This document shows positions 44,258 through 55,391 of a stretch of 64,000 bases of DNA, piece by piece. Within the stretch, counting starts at the first letter, position 1. Every line of letters starts with the position of its first letter. The position numbers and the translations under genes were made by a program. Source of the stretch: Sweltsa coloradensis. Its lineage: Eukaryota; Arthropoda; Insecta; Plecoptera; Chloroperlidae. Below the pieces are notes generated by a model, which was not told the origin of the DNA, ran no database searches, and was given only the letters and a program-made list of their open reading frames with translations. The stretch spans positions 1 to 64,000 of the forward strand of contig JAMZAV010001747.1 of assembly GCA_024449915.1 (NCBI GenBank), written 5' to 3'.

Positions 44258-44330
44258 ATTTATTTATTAAACGTCTATCCTATTAAGTTAAAAAACGATT
44301 CACTAGGAGGACAACTTAATAAATCGAAGT
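44258..44330 (-). mobile_element. LINE/SINE 3' tail fragment
   Basis: AAACGTCTATCCTATTAAGTT and AGGAGGACAACTTAATAAAT match the tails at 9015 and 36860. Very short, lying between the two GCGCCGCAGGCG blocks. Confidence 0.6.
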
Positions 44331-44645
44331 ACTCTGATGCAGACACATTTCAGAGGCAAACTGATTACCTATTTCTGACAACATAAAGGAAAGTTGATTT
44401 TTATTGGGAGTTTTAAATAAATAGCGCCGCAGGCGAAAATTTTGAAAATCAGGTTTTTAGAGTGCATTTGGTGCGTGCACAATAAAATAAAATCTTTTTT
44501 TTTTTAATTTTTAAAGAATCATGGGGGGGGGGGCGATCGCCCCACCGCCCCCCCCTGTATCCGCCACTGGCTGTATAAGGTGCTTGAGTGTGTAGCGCGC
44601 CACGGCTTGGCTGCGGCGCCCTAACGGGCACCTAGATGGTGGTAA

Positions 44646-44994
44646 AAATATAATACTGTACAAATAACAGCGTAATAACGGCAAAATTTGTAAAACTTTG
44701 AGCTAAATTTGTGAAAAAATAAAACATTTCAAACACCTCTAGCAACTAAACTTTGTTTATCCTTGAGATACCTAGTGATCATCAACGGACGAGACGGGTT
44801 TCGGTTGCCCCTGCGTTTTGTCTGAATTTGCAGCTTGCTCAGAGACCTTTTGCAATGCGGGTGTCAAAATTAAGTTTCAACTAGTAACTCTCGTGACAAA
44901 ATGGATTGTTTATGATAGTAAAGGAAATTCCTGCTCAGAAAATTACCATTGCTATATCCTTACACATATAAATCATTAGACTTTTCACTGTTAA
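44646..44994. other. intron, nothing recognised
   Basis: AT-rich sequence between the palindrome-arm copy and the Penelope-like element. Confidence 0.4.
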
Positions 44995-45021
44995 TACTGA
45001 TTTTTATCTTAAAAATGTGAT

Positions 45022-45053
45022 ATTTCGACTACTTTTCAGCAGTCTTTATCAAA
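45022..45053 (-). ncRNA. hammerhead-like motif 3' of Penelope-like element 2
   Basis: On the minus strand: TTTGATAAAGACTGCTGAAA then AGTAGTCGAAATATC. A TGATAA core is followed by a GACT/AGTC hairpin and GAAA. This is the layout of a hammerhead ribozyme core (CUGAUGA, stem II, GAAA), but with changes in the first box. Penelope-like elements are known to carry hammerhead motifs. This copy is probably decayed, and I could not assign stem I or the cleavage triplet. Confidence 0.4.
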
Positions 45054-45338
45054 CAATACAACAACTAAAAAACCACAACAAACAAGACAAAAAACATTCG
45101 GCGCAAATAATCTTTGCCGTTGAAGCGCCCTAAAACTACTAATACTAAAATACAAAAAAATTATAAATATGGCTGTGTATTAGTACCAAATTATTAACAA
45201 AAAAGTTTTTCATGAATAAAAATTAAAAAAAAAAAAACAGAACATTAAATTGACATGTTGGACAGTTGGTGTATGAAATTAAACTATTGATCTAGTGATG
45301 AAATTGATGGACAGAAACTCTTCCAAATGGCTGGATAA

Positions 45339-45662
45339 TTAACACTCGGCACACTGACTGTATTGGCCACACACGAAACCAGCTTCCTTGATTTTCCGTG
45401 TTGTGGCATTAGACTCATGTGCATGGATTGAAGCGTCTTCCCAATTAATATGATGATGATTTTCATAAACATGTTCTGCGAGTTTTGAAGTATCAATCTT
45501 ATGTTGTTTCACATTGTTCTTGTGTTCTTTTATTCTTACCATCAAAGGTCTCTTGGTTTCCCCAAAGTATCTTGCATCACATTCACAAGGTATAGAATAA
45601 ATAACACCCTTAGATGACTGAACCTCATCCCTAGGTTTAGTCTTGGTGAGTATGCTGCGCAA
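45339..45662 (-). pseudogene. Penelope-like element 2 GIY-YIG endonuclease
   Basis: A 107-codon frame. GVIYSIPCECDARYFGETKR has the GIY...YIG-type pair (VIY and YFG), followed by RPLMVRIKEHKNN with the conserved Arg and the downstream EH. ASIHAHESNATTRKIKEAGF follows. It nicks target DNA for target-primed reverse transcription. The end is shorter than in element 1 at 57170, and the frame upstream is broken. Confidence 0.8.
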
Positions 45663-45878
45663 CGTATTAGACGAACTAAAAACAACTCTTATGCCATACG
45701 GAGCTCAAAGGCGTTTGATCTTTTCTGAAAGACTCGGATAGTATCCAATGCAGACCGTTTTATAAATCCTAGGTTTAGCTACCTCAATATCTTTATTCAT
45801 GTCAGATTTGATATCTTGTGGATAAATAGTCTTTTTAGCCAGTCATTTGAGTATCCGTTATTCTTCAAAGCACCAAAT

Positions 45879-47185
45879 TAGGGATAGGGATGTGCGAGTA
45901 GTGCATTTTGACCTCGAGTCGAGTATTAAATACTCACGAGTATCGAGTCGAGTCGAGTCGAGTAGTTATGAACTATGGTAATTTCTAAACCAGGCAATAT
46001 AATAATGCATGCCCAAGATATACTCGATTTCGGAATCGTCTTTTCTTTTCTAAACATATTCGGGCATATCTAGAAGAGAAAAGGTGATGTAGAATACTGA
46101 TTGCTAGGGCTGTGCAAGCAGCGATTTTAAAATTTGAGCAAGATCGAGCAGAAATGAGAATTCCTGCTTGAATTTTGAGCGAGATTGAGCAAAATTCGAG
46201 ATCGAGCAAGACTCGAGCGAGATCAAACAAATATCGAGATTGAGATCAACATAATAATAAGTAAAATGTTTTAAAAATCACCTAATTAGGCCTAGCCTAG
46301 GCCCTACCTGAAAGCTAAAAAACGAGGCATTTTGGAAAAGCCATCTCCAGAAGTAGGTCTAGGGGCTAGCCTAGGCCACAGAGCTCAGTGGCCTAGGTTC
46401 CCTGGCTTATCTCGCACAATAATAACATTGCAAGTAGTAAATACAGCGCATTCTTGTCATTAATGTCCAGGGATTCTTCTGATGTATTTTTAATCATGTG
46501 GGGAAAACGTTTTAGGGGTAAGCCTAGGGCCTAGGCCTAGATCTATGGCCTAGGCCTAGATCTAGGGCCTAGGCTTGCCTAACCAACCAACAAGCAACAT
46601 CACTTTCCGACGAAAAATCATAATAAGATCGATCAAATTAAGCGGCAATGCAACTTTCATAGCCAAACCTGAAGACAACACATCAAAATCAACATTAATA
46701 ATGGTTTCTATTGATCTGAAACTGTTAAAAAAAATACGCGTCTTGGTTAGGTTGGCCTAGGCCTAGGCTTGCGGGATGCTACACTTGGACTTGGACCGTC
46801 AACATTGTCTATATTCTCCGTGATATGTTGTTCACTTGGTTCTATAACTATCAAAAACGATGCATTTATACAATTACGACTGTGAAGTGACGCCGTGACA
46901 ACAGCGTGAAAATCGTAAAAACAAGCAAAGCAAAGCAAGTATTGAAAATGGCGTCGATACTAGCTCGTCATCATAGCAAAATTCGACCTGTCGACTTAAC
47001 AATCGATTCTTACGCGATTTTGATAGTGGCGCTACCTGTTGGATAAATCTGAACCTTTTGTAGTCGGCGGCTCAGTCGACAAAAACTACTCGACTCGACT
47101 CGATTTTCATAAAGTACTCGAACCACTCGAGTCGAGTTGCAACTACTCGACTCGACTCGAATTTTCGAGTACTCGCACATCCCTA
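45879..47185. mobile_element. hAT, TCGAGT-motif family (copy in unit 1)
   Basis: Left tip TAGGGATAGGGATGTGCGAG, with a 6-bp duplication of the tip; right tip ACTCGCACATCCCTA. Perfect 8-bp duplications CACCAAAT lie at 45871-45878 and 47186-47193, within Penelope RT/linker codons. Subterminal TCGAGTCGAG and ACTCGACTCG arrays are present. A second hAT-like tip, TAGGGCTGTGCAAGCAGCG (about 46106), with GAGCAAGATCGAGCA words, sits inside. The middle is rich in AGGCCTAGGCCT words (46290-46580). No transposase. Confidence 0.9.
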
Positions 47186-47193
47186 CACCAAAT

Positions 47194-48045
47194 ATTTTTT
47201 CTAGTTCAATGTTTAGGCTTGTGGGAGTTGAACAGATTAGTTGTGCACGAGAAACCAAACATTTAACCATACCTTCTTTAACATGTGAAGGATGGTTTGA
47301 ATTAGCATTCAAATATTGATTGTGTGTGTTTGGTTTCCTATACACAGATGTAGAAAACGAATCTAAATCTTTCTTGATGAATACATCTAAAAATGGTAGA
47401 CCCCCATCCTTCTCCTCTTCAAACGTGAACTTCATCTTGGGATGGTAGGAATTAAGATCTGACAATAACTTATCTACCTTGTCTTGATCTTCACAATGAA
47501 TACAGATTATGTCATCAACATATCGCAACCACAAATCTGGTTTAAACGATGACTGTACGAGAACTTCTGTTTCAAGAGAATCCATGTATATATCAGCAAG
47601 TAAAGGTGACAAACAACTGCCCATAGCTAAACCGTCTAGTTGATGATAAACGACTTTGTCAAATTCAAAGTACTAGCAAGACGTGAGAATTAAATTCAAA
47701 AGCTCCATTATTGCATCTACTGGTAGAGAAGTTCTAGACTGTAGTGAATTATCAGTTAGTAATTTGTTTTTTACAATTGAGAGAACCTCCTTAACAGGTA
47801 CACTAGGAAACAAATTTACAACATCAAAACTCAACAATTTAGACTTGTCACTAACTGGAACTTCTCTCAATTGATCTACAAGCTTTTTTGAATTTAAGAC
47901 AGCTGATTTAATGTTATGACTTGGAGGTTTTAAGATATTTAAAAGAAATTTAGATAAAAGACTAAAAGGTGATCCCATTGAACTCATAATTGGCGTTAAT
48001 GGTAAGCCCTCCTTATGTATCTTCGGCAAGCCATTATTATTATAT
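47194..48045 (-). pseudogene. Penelope-like element 2 reverse transcriptase
   Basis: Reads GLPKIHKEGLPLTPIMSS, then LLSFDVVNLFPSVP (motif A), an in-frame TAG at 47670-47672, and YFEFDKVVYHQLDGLAMG leading to GSCLSPLLADIYM (motif B). Then come WLRYVDDIICIH (motif C, catalytic YVDD), PFLDVFIKKD and SVYRKPNTHNQYLNANSNHP (thumb). Translation into the adjoining hAT makes the apparent C-terminus below 47194 spurious. The same TAG is in the copy at 50332-51185. Confidence 0.87.
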
Positions 48046-48662
48046 ATATTATATATATTATTATATATTATTATTACGACATTATTAAATTTTTTGGGAA
48101 AAATATTTTAACTTTGTTGACAAGATTTTTTTATTTTATTGTTGACTTCAATTTTTTCATGCACACACAACTGTTGTTATTTTAACCTGAAGACGTACCC
48201 TGAGGGCAAACTAATGCAGATTGAGCAACAACCAAATGTACAATCTTTAGCACAGTTGTCATCACTTCTTTAAAGGATGTCACAACCCTAGGATTGTAAA
48301 CAACCTAATTTTTTGTCATAAATAATGCAGAACACTATGTCGCTTACTTTTTGCGATATGTAATGAGTCATGACACATGATTTAAAAAAAATAATACTGG
48401 TGAACGCGCGCGCATCTGCTAAGAGTGGCGTAGATATTGCGCACCCTTCCCGTCCTTGCTGATGGACAATTATTTGACAAGCGCGGTAAAGAACTATCTC
48501 TGTAGACAAAGATAAAGCGTTTAGACAAAAACGAACAGAACCATCGTCTTCCGTGGTATTTCTTCTACAAGAGTGATGTCAAAGTAAAAATTCTTGTTGA
48601 AAAATAAACATAATTTTGATGAATATTTAAATGTAGGCCTACTGCAGAACACGTATTTAAAG
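48046..48662. other. intron within duplicated unit 1
   Basis: Begins with a (TA)n/(ATT)n run at 48036-48075. The rest is unrecognised, and a 73-codon minus-strand frame at 48288-48509 has no known domain. The sequence recurs at 51190-51806. Confidence 0.5.
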
Positions 48663-48871
48663 TAGGGTTGCCGTTCGATACGAATTTCAGTATCGATAAT
48701 CGGATCAGTTAAATCAATTATCGGTCGCGATAATCAAATAACAATTAGGCCTAAACTTGCTTGCATACCAACGGGGACCGTGGACCTTTTGTGAGTGCAT
48801 TCTTTTGTTCCTTTTATTTGCTTAAAACAGGGTTTTTCCAAGCTAGCAACGTCTTTCACGAGTTCCCCCCC
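48663..48871. mobile_element. hAT, TAGGGTTGCC family, left part only
   Basis: TAGGGTTGCCGTTCGATACG up to the C-run AGTTCCCCCC, where it is cut by the duplication junction. The complete counterpart starts at 51807. Confidence 0.8.
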
Positions 48872-49023
48872 GAAAGACTCGGATAGTATCCAATGCAGAC
48901 CGTTTTATAAATCCTAGGTTTAGCTACCTCAATATCTTTATTCATGTCAGATTTGATATCTTGTGGATAAATAGTCTTTTTAGCCAGTCATTTGAGTATC
49001 CGTTATTCTTCAAAGCACCAAAT

Positions 49024-50323
49024 TAGGGATGTGCGAGTAGTGCATTTTGACCTCGAGTCGAGTATTAAATACTCACGAGTATCGAGTCGAGTCGAGTCGA
49101 GTAGTTATGAACTATGGTAATTTCTAAACCAGGCAATATAATAATGCATGCCCAAGATATACTCGATTTCGGAATCGTCTTTTCTTTTCTAAACATATTC
49201 GGGCATATCTAGAAGAGAAAAGGTGATGTAGAATACTGATTGCTAGGGCTGTGCAAGCAGCGATTTTAAAATTTGAGCAAGATCGAGCAGAAATGAGAAT
49301 TCCTGCTTGAATTTTGAGCGAGATTGAGCAAAATTCGAGATCGAGCAAGACTCGAGCGAGATCAAACAAATATCGAGATTGAGATCAACATAATAATAAG
49401 TAAAATGTTTTAAAAATCACCTAATTAGGCCTAGCCTAGGCCCTACCTGAAAGCTAAAAACGAGGCATTTTGGAAAAGCCATCTCCAGAAGTAGGTCTAG
49501 GGGCTAGCCTAGGCCACAGAGCTCAGTGGCCTAGGTTCCCTGGCTTATCTCGCACAATAATAACATTGCAAGTAGTAAATACAGCGCATTCTTGTCATTA
49601 ATGTCCAGGGATTCTTCTGATGTATTTTTAATCATGTGGGGAAAACGTTTTAGGGGTAAGCCTAGGGCCTAGGCCTAGATCTATGGCCTAGGCCTAGATC
49701 TATGGCCTAGGCTTGCCTAACCAACCAACAAGCAACATCACTTTCCGACGAAAAATCATAATAAGATCGATCAAATTAAGCGGCAATGCAACTTTCATAG
49801 CCAAACCTGAAGACAACACATCAAAATCAACATTAATAATGGTTTCTATTGATCTGAAACTGTTAAAAAAAATACGCGTCTTGGTTAGGTTGGCCTAGGC
49901 CTAGGCTTGCGGGATGCTACACTTGGACTTGGACCGTCAACATTGTCTATATTCTCCTTGATATGTTGTTCACTTGGTTCTATCACTATCAAAAACGATG
50001 CATTTATACAATTACGACTGTGAAGTGACGCCGTGACAACAGCGTGAAAATCGTAAAAACAAGCAAAGCAAAGCAAGTATTGAAAATGGCGTCGATACTA
50101 GCTCGTCATCATAGCAAAATTCGACCTGTCGACTTAACAATCGATTCTTACGCGATTTTGATAGTGGCGCTACCTGTTGGATAAATCTGAACCTTTTGTA
50201 GTCGGCGGCTCAGTCGACAAAAACTACTCGACTCGACTCGATTTTCATAAAGTACTCGAACCACTCGAGTCGAGTTGCAACTACTCGACTCGACTCGAAT
50301 TTTCGAGTACTCGCACATCCCTA
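49024..50323. mobile_element. hAT, TCGAGT-motif family (copy in unit 2)
   Basis: Left tip TAGGGATGTGCGAGTAGTG; right tip ACTCGCACATCCCTA. Duplications CACCAAAT lie at 49016-49023 and 50324-50331. It is nearly identical to 45879-47185, so the insertion is older than the duplication. Confidence 0.92.
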
Positions 50324-50331
50324 CACCAAAT

Positions 50332-51185
50332 ATTTTTTCTAGTTCAATGTTTAGGCTTGTGGGAGTTGAACAGATTATTTGTGCACGAGAAACCAAACAT
50401 TTAACCATACCTTCTTTAACATGTGAAGGATGGTTTGAATTAGCATTCAAATATTGATTGGTGTGTGTTGGTTTCCTATACACAGATGTAGAAAACAAAT
50501 CTAAATATTTCTTGATGAATACATCTAAAAATGGTAGACCCCCATCCTTCTCCTCTTCAAACGTGAACTTCATCTTGGGATGGTTGGAATTAAGATCTGA
50601 CAATAACTTATCTACCTTGTCTTGATCTTCACAATGAATACAGATTATGTCATCAACATATCGCAACCACAAATCTGGTTTAAACGATGACTGTGCGAGA
50701 ACTTCTGTTTCAAGAGAATCCATGTATATATCAGCAAGTAAAGGTGACAAACAACTGCCCATAGCTAAACCGTCTAGTTGATGATAAACGACTTTGTCAA
50801 ATTCAAAGTACTAGCAAGACGTGAGAATTAAATTCAAAAGCTCCATTATTGCATCTACAGGTAGAGAAGTTCTAGACTGTAGTGAATTATCAGTTAGTAA
50901 TTTGTTTTTTACAATTGAGAGAACCTCCTTAACAGGTACACTAGGAAACAAATTTACAACATCAAAACTCAACAATTTAGACTTGTCACTAACTGGAACT
51001 TCTCTCAATTGATCTACAAGCTTTTTTGAATTTAAGACAGCTGATTTAATGTTATGACTTGGAGGTTTTAAGATATTTAAAAGAAATTTAGATAAAAGAC
51101 TAAAAGGTGATCCCATTGAACTCATAATTGGCGTTAATGGTAAGCCCTCCTTATGTATCTTCGGCAAGCCATTATTATTATAGGC
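50332..51185 (-). pseudogene. Penelope-like element 2 reverse transcriptase, duplicate
   Basis: Same reading as 47194-48045: SFDVVNLFPSVP, an in-frame TAG at 50808-50810, GSCLSPLLADIYM, WLRYVDDIICIH, then SVYRKPTHTNQYLNANSN. It differs in a few residues (for example LAQSSF against LVQSSF, and THTNQYL against NTHNQYL). No endonuclease part remains on its 3' side because the unit begins downstream of it. Confidence 0.87.
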
Positions 51186-51189
51186 TATA

Positions 51190-51806
51190 TATTATATATA
51201 TTATTATATATTATTATTACGACATTATTAAATTTTTTGGGAAAAATATTTTAACTTTGTTGACAAGATTTTTTTATTTTATTGTTGACTTCAATTTTTT
51301 CATGCACACACAACTGTTGTTATTTTAACCTGAAGACGTACCCTGAGGGCAAACTAATGCAGATTGAGCAACAACCAAATGTACAATCTTTAGCACAGTT
51401 GTCATCACTTCTTTAAAGGATGTCACAACCCTAGGATTGTAAACAACCTAATTTTTTGTCATAAATAATGCAGAACACTATGTCGCTTACTTTTTGCAAT
51501 ATGTAATGAGTCATGACACATGATTTTAAAAAAAATAATACTGGTGAACGCGCGCGCATCTGCTAAGAGTGGCGTAGATATTGCGCACCCTTCACGTCCT
51601 TGCTGATGGACAATTATTTGACAAGCGCGGTAAAGAACTATCTCTGTAGACAAAGATAAAGCGTTTAGACAAAAACGAACAGAACCATCGTCTTCCGTGG
51701 TATTTCTTCTACAAGAGTGATGTCAAAGTAAAAATTCTTGTTGAAAAATAAACATAATTTTGATGAATATTTAAATGTAGGCCTACTGCAGAACACGTAT
51801 TTAAAG
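51190..51806. other. intron within duplicated unit 2
   Basis: Counterpart of 48046-48662; no gene recognised. Confidence 0.5.
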
Positions 51807-52969
51807 TAGGGTTGCCGTTCGATACGAATTTCAGTATCGATAATCGGATCAGTTAAATCAATTATCGGTCGCGATAATCAAATAACAATTAGGCCTAAAC
51901 TTGCTTGCATACCAACGGGGACCGTGGACCTTTTGTGAGTGCATTCTTTTGTTCCTTTTATTTGCTTAAAACAGGGTTTTTCCAAGCTAGCAACGTCTTT
52001 CACGAGTTCCCCCCCCCCCACGCGTCTGGCCGGCCCTACGAGAGCGCGCTACGTGGAATAGACAGACGCTACCCGGCTTGAGTGTTGTCTTTGTGAAGGT
52101 CGTTCTTCTTGGAAATCGTGGTTCTGTGAAGTTTCATTTCAGCTTTTGTTGTAATTATTGTTCATTCATTTACGAAATATTATCAGTTTAACTATTCAAT
52201 GCTACGATATTTATTACGCGACGAGATGAATGTTGTACATTAGTTTGGAAGACAACGTAATATTGACGTGAGAGAACTGATTAGATAATATTATCATAGC
52301 ACTGCGGAATGAAGTAAAGCTATACCAAGTTAGCATGGAGTGGAGAGGAATGCATCTCAATAAAATACTTGTTGACCTTCAACGATGTACTGTAGCCGAA
52401 CCAACCTTGCCGCCTATTGTTTCAAATAATATCTGTGAAAATTCACTGCCTCTTTGAAATTTATTGTTTTATTATAATTTATTGAATTAAAAATGCTAAT
52501 TTTTTTTATATGTATTTCCATCGAACTAATGAGTTTGTATAAGTGAATTACCTAATTAGCCTTCAGCGATCTCATTTTTGCATAATTAGATTACCGGAAG
52601 TAATGCACTTCACTTTTCAGCCAATAGAGGGCACCCAGGTAGTCATTACTGAATTAATTTTCCTTAGCAACAGTCTTGAAGTTGCCTTTCAAATAACTTT
52701 AAATAACGTATTTCATCTGATAATTACTATCTAATATTTAGCAATCTAATTCTCTTATCAGAACTTTATATATAACTCTGTGTAATTTTGTGTATTCCAA
52801 TGTCATGTTTGTGGCGGGCTAAAAAGCTCCATTCTGATTACGTTCCTTAGTTAGAAACAATAAGCCGCCAAGTATTTAAAGGGTTGCGGCACTGTGATTG
52901 GTCGAGCGGGGGAACAGTGGAACGTCTTTTATCAATTATTAATTTAAAAAAAAAAAAAAAAAAAAAATA

Positions 52970-53085
52970 TGTACTTAAATGTAGTTTATTGTAGTTTCTG
53001 CATCTATGTAAGAAGATTTATTTCGTTGTCCTCCTTTGTAAATCAGTTTTTATAACTGAATAGGATAGACGTTAAATAAATAAAT
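52970..53085 (+). mobile_element. LINE/SINE 3' tail fragment
   Basis: GTCCTCCTTTGTAAATCAG and AACTGAATAGGATAGACGTT then (AAAT)n. This is the plus-strand version of the tails at 9015 and 36860. It is preceded by poly-A at 52946-52966. Confidence 0.7.
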
Positions 53086-53990
53086 AAAAAAATAAAAAAA
53101 AAATTGTCTTAGGGAACGGCCGGAAGTCGTTATGAAACGCTCGTGAGCCGAGACACAGAAACGTTGGAGGTTACGGGGGCAGGGTGAGCCTAGCAAGGCG
53201 TCCCTATATTATTTCGTAAAATCAGTGTTTAGACGAAGCATCCGTCTCAATAGTTGTGGCCTATCGTTGCCAGTGCGATAACAAGAAGATTAAGGTATAA
53301 ATCATCACAATCGGTCCGTAGATTTTCGAGAATTTGCAAAATTAATATTTCCAAGTTTGGCGTCTGTTTGTCTGGCATTGAACTAGTAGCTATTTGGCAA
53401 CCACGTGCATTTGAAAACGGCAAGTCGTTGTATTTGCGATTTAAGTCTACAGTATTTCTTTGGAGCTTCCTTTTGGGACATTACAAGTTAGTAACACTAT
53501 TTGTGGTCTTTGAGCGAACAGTTTTAACAAGTTTTAATAGGTATTTTGGGCCAAGGAGCCACTTTGAAGCAGTGACAATAGCGTGGTCGTATACCACATT
53601 CTACGAGAGTGCTGAGAGTTGTAGTCGTTTGCGCCGATATTCCTGGAGAATAGTACTTTCTGAGAGGAGTGGACTACGTCCGCCAAGTTGAACAAAACGT
53701 CGATATTAATTATCTTATCCTGGTTTGAAAGAGATAGTCAATGAGAGACCATCGTAGGGCCTAACGCCAGCCGCCGTCGAGTTAGCTACGAGAGTAGAAC
53801 ATTTTGAGTAAGGAGTGCCGACCGAAAACTAGCACCGATACTTTAGGCTATAAAAACAGTAACTGTAAGTGCAATTGTTAAGCGTCAAGCGCCGTACGAG
53901 TGAGAACTGAAAACATTATACCGTGAGGTTTTCAGAAACAACTAAAAACTAGTTTCCATCCGATTGCAAAGACACATAGCCGAGCCGTGT
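53086..53990. other. unclassified insert with a 145-codon frame
   Basis: A plus-strand frame at 53254-53691 has no domain I recognise. Its composition is more balanced than the surroundings and many ORF-breaking stops follow. The region lies between a LINE tail and a SINE inside a hAT, so it is probably part of a mobile element. Confidence 0.35.
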
Positions 53991-53994
53991 TTGT

Positions 53995-54245
53995 CAACTT
54001 TTACGAAGTGGTATTATCTGCAATTGCGTCGTTGCCAGCCGAGGTTGAGGAAGGACCGGGCCGCTGAGAAGAGAACGTCAGGTTACCTTGGAGACTGTAA
54101 GATAGCGCGGGGGAGGTTGTTTTCGTGAACCGTCCAGCTGGGTCTTCAGGACAATCCGTAGAAGCGCGCAGGCCTGGTATCGAACCCAGGACAGTCCGAT
54201 CAAAACCCGATACCTTCAAATACTTGGTCGCATCACCCAACTGAA
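53995..54245 (-). mobile_element. tRNA-derived SINE (second family)
   Basis: On the minus strand, GTTGGGTGATGCGACCAAG (A-box side) and GGGTTCGATACCAGG (B-box, about 54176-54190) have tRNA spacing. The body extends to about 53995. The 79-codon frame 54001-54240 is the usual spurious translation of a SINE head (GSIPGL from the B-box). Confidence 0.65.
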
Positions 54246-54826
54246 CGATGAGTATTCATAATACCTTGTACTTAATTTAACTGTATAATCATATCATTTG
54301 TGAAACTAATTGTGTTTATTGAATGTAACAACCAAGCATTAGGGAATTGACACAGCTAATCAGCTAGATGACCTATAGGTAGATCGAGGTTGAACAATCC
54401 TTGATAATTGATGTACTCTTATGTTCTTACATAAAAACACCTAGTGGATGCTTTATAGGCTACCATTGTTTACTTCTATTGTTATTTAAATTCAGTATAT
54501 TTCCCTAAAAGTTCTACTATTATTATTGTTCCCATATCTTTCTATAATAACTTCAGCTCTTCAAGCATTTTTATTATTGTCCTTTATTCAAATCTTGCCC
54601 CATATTTCTTTGAACTTTGAGAACGAAGAGCAACCTATAGTCTGACAGATAATCCAATACCGTAGAGTGGACGACCTATGCACGAGAGAGAAACCAACCT
54701 ATGATTGAGTAAGTGAACTGTGTGGCTACACTGGGTAGCGTATATGAACTTTTTATTAAAACCATTTGATAACAATATTGACGTAAGTTCGTTATTACTA
54801 TTTGTTATTAAATAACCTTTTCTCTC
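54246..54826. other. insert sequence, nothing recognised
   Basis: AT-rich sequence inside the hAT 51807-56112. A 77-codon minus-strand frame at 54635-54868 is not recognisable. Confidence 0.4.
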
Positions 54827-55156
54827 GTGGCCATTAAATGTGAAGCCCTGCCTAAACCTTGGAGTCAATTGGACCTGGAGTTCAAGCTGCAGCGATTTGT
54901 TCGTTCCTACCCTAATCTTTTCCCTCTAAACACCTCTGTCCACTCCCATTTTACAAGAGCAAATCTACAAATTCACATTCCCAACCATAAACTAACCCTA
55001 TTCTCAAAAGGTCCACAATATCTAGCTTTAACTCTATATAACAAGCTACCAAACAATACAAGAACCTGTCCCTCCATTTCAACTTTTAAGTCCAGTATGA
55101 AATCATTTTTAAAATCCAAAAGTTTCTACTCACTCAATGAATATCTCTCTGCATAA
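54827..55156 (+). pseudogene. LINE ORF2 C-terminus (second LINE family)
   Basis: A 109-codon frame ending SMKSFLKSKSFYSLNEYLSA. SKGPQYLALTLYNKLPNN and STFKSSMKSFL fit the C-terminal end of L2/Daphne/Crack-like LINE proteins ('SP.Y...KLYN.LP......S...FK..L...L....FY...E'). It is followed by a 3' UTR and a (TACTC)n tail at about 55392-55411, typical of LINE ends. 5'-truncated, as is usual. Confidence 0.7.
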
Positions 55157-55391
55157 AATGTAATGTAACATAAATAGAAATACCTACCTATCTATTCATC
55201 AATCAATTATTATATTACAGAGTTTGAGGCCTAGCTCAGTTATATTTCATTTTTTGTACGTTCATCCTAGATATTAATATTATTATTAACCTATGTTAAT
55301 ATTAAGAATTATTCACTTCACTCTACTATCTCTCTCATAAGAGGATAATGTGTGTATACTTATACTATGTATTGGTCAAGCAAATAAAAAT

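Larger units (their letters stand above)
43493..44569. mobile_element. hAT, CAGTGGCGGAT family, hosting a SINE
   Basis: Tips CAGTGGCGGATCTAGGAC and CCTGTATCCGCCACTG. Perfect 8-bp duplications GCTGTATA lie at 43485-43492 and 44570-44577. G-runs and C-runs occur near the ends. The internal block GCGCCGCAGGCGAAAATTTT occurs twice (44047 and 44423), flanking the LINE-tail piece at 44258-44330. Non-autonomous. Confidence 0.92.
41305..44640. mobile_element. third copy of the palindrome arm, hosting two hATs
   Basis: 41317-41364 (TTTAATTTCTATGGTATTA, AACAATAGGATGTAAAATAT) matches the inverse of 35540-35600. 43070-43484 continues with AACTATAGTTACTTGTTGAT to CTCTGCTTGCTGTATA. 44570-44640 ends GGCTTGGCTGCGGCGCCCTA then ACGGGCACCTAG. 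It is interrupted by unique sequence with the hAT 42025-43044, and by the hAT 43493-44569. Confidence 0.65.
44995..48045 (-). mobile_element. Penelope-like element 2, copy 1 (5'-truncated, hAT-interrupted)
   Basis: Minus-strand order: RT (48045-47194), a hAT insertion (45879-47185), a decayed linker (45870-45663) and the GIY-YIG endonuclease (45662-45339). A 3' tail follows, with a hammerhead-like motif at 45053-45022. The 5' end stops at a TA-rich run near 48045, so the N-terminal region before GLPKIHK is missing. Penelope-like elements couple an RT related to telomerase to a GIY-YIG nuclease. This copy is dead: one in-frame TAG in RT, linker frameshifts and the hAT. Confidence 0.85.
45727..48871. 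repeat. tandem duplication, unit 1 (3,145 bp)
   Basis: Starts GAAAGACTCGGATAGTATCC. It is followed without a gap by unit 2, starting with the same words at 48872. Unit 1 covers part of Penelope-like element 2, its hAT and the left part of another hAT. Alignment is unbroken except for a few substitutions and 1-6 bp indels, for example TAGGGATAGGGATG here against TAGGGATG in unit 2. Confidence 0.9.
48872..52016. repeat. tandem duplication, unit 2
   Basis: Direct repeat of 45727-48871, ending in the C-run at 52009-52019. The sequence after that run continues the hAT that unit 1 cuts short. The GIY-YIG part of the Penelope-like element lies outside the unit and is not duplicated. Confidence 0.9.

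Noticed and set aside
53254..53691. 145-codon frame as a host gene
   Set aside because: No domain, no splice context, and it lies within nested mobile elements; kept only as an unclassified insert.
54170..54240. tRNA gene on the minus strand
   Set aside because: It has A- and B-box spacing, but the acceptor stem does not pair and a SINE-like body follows.
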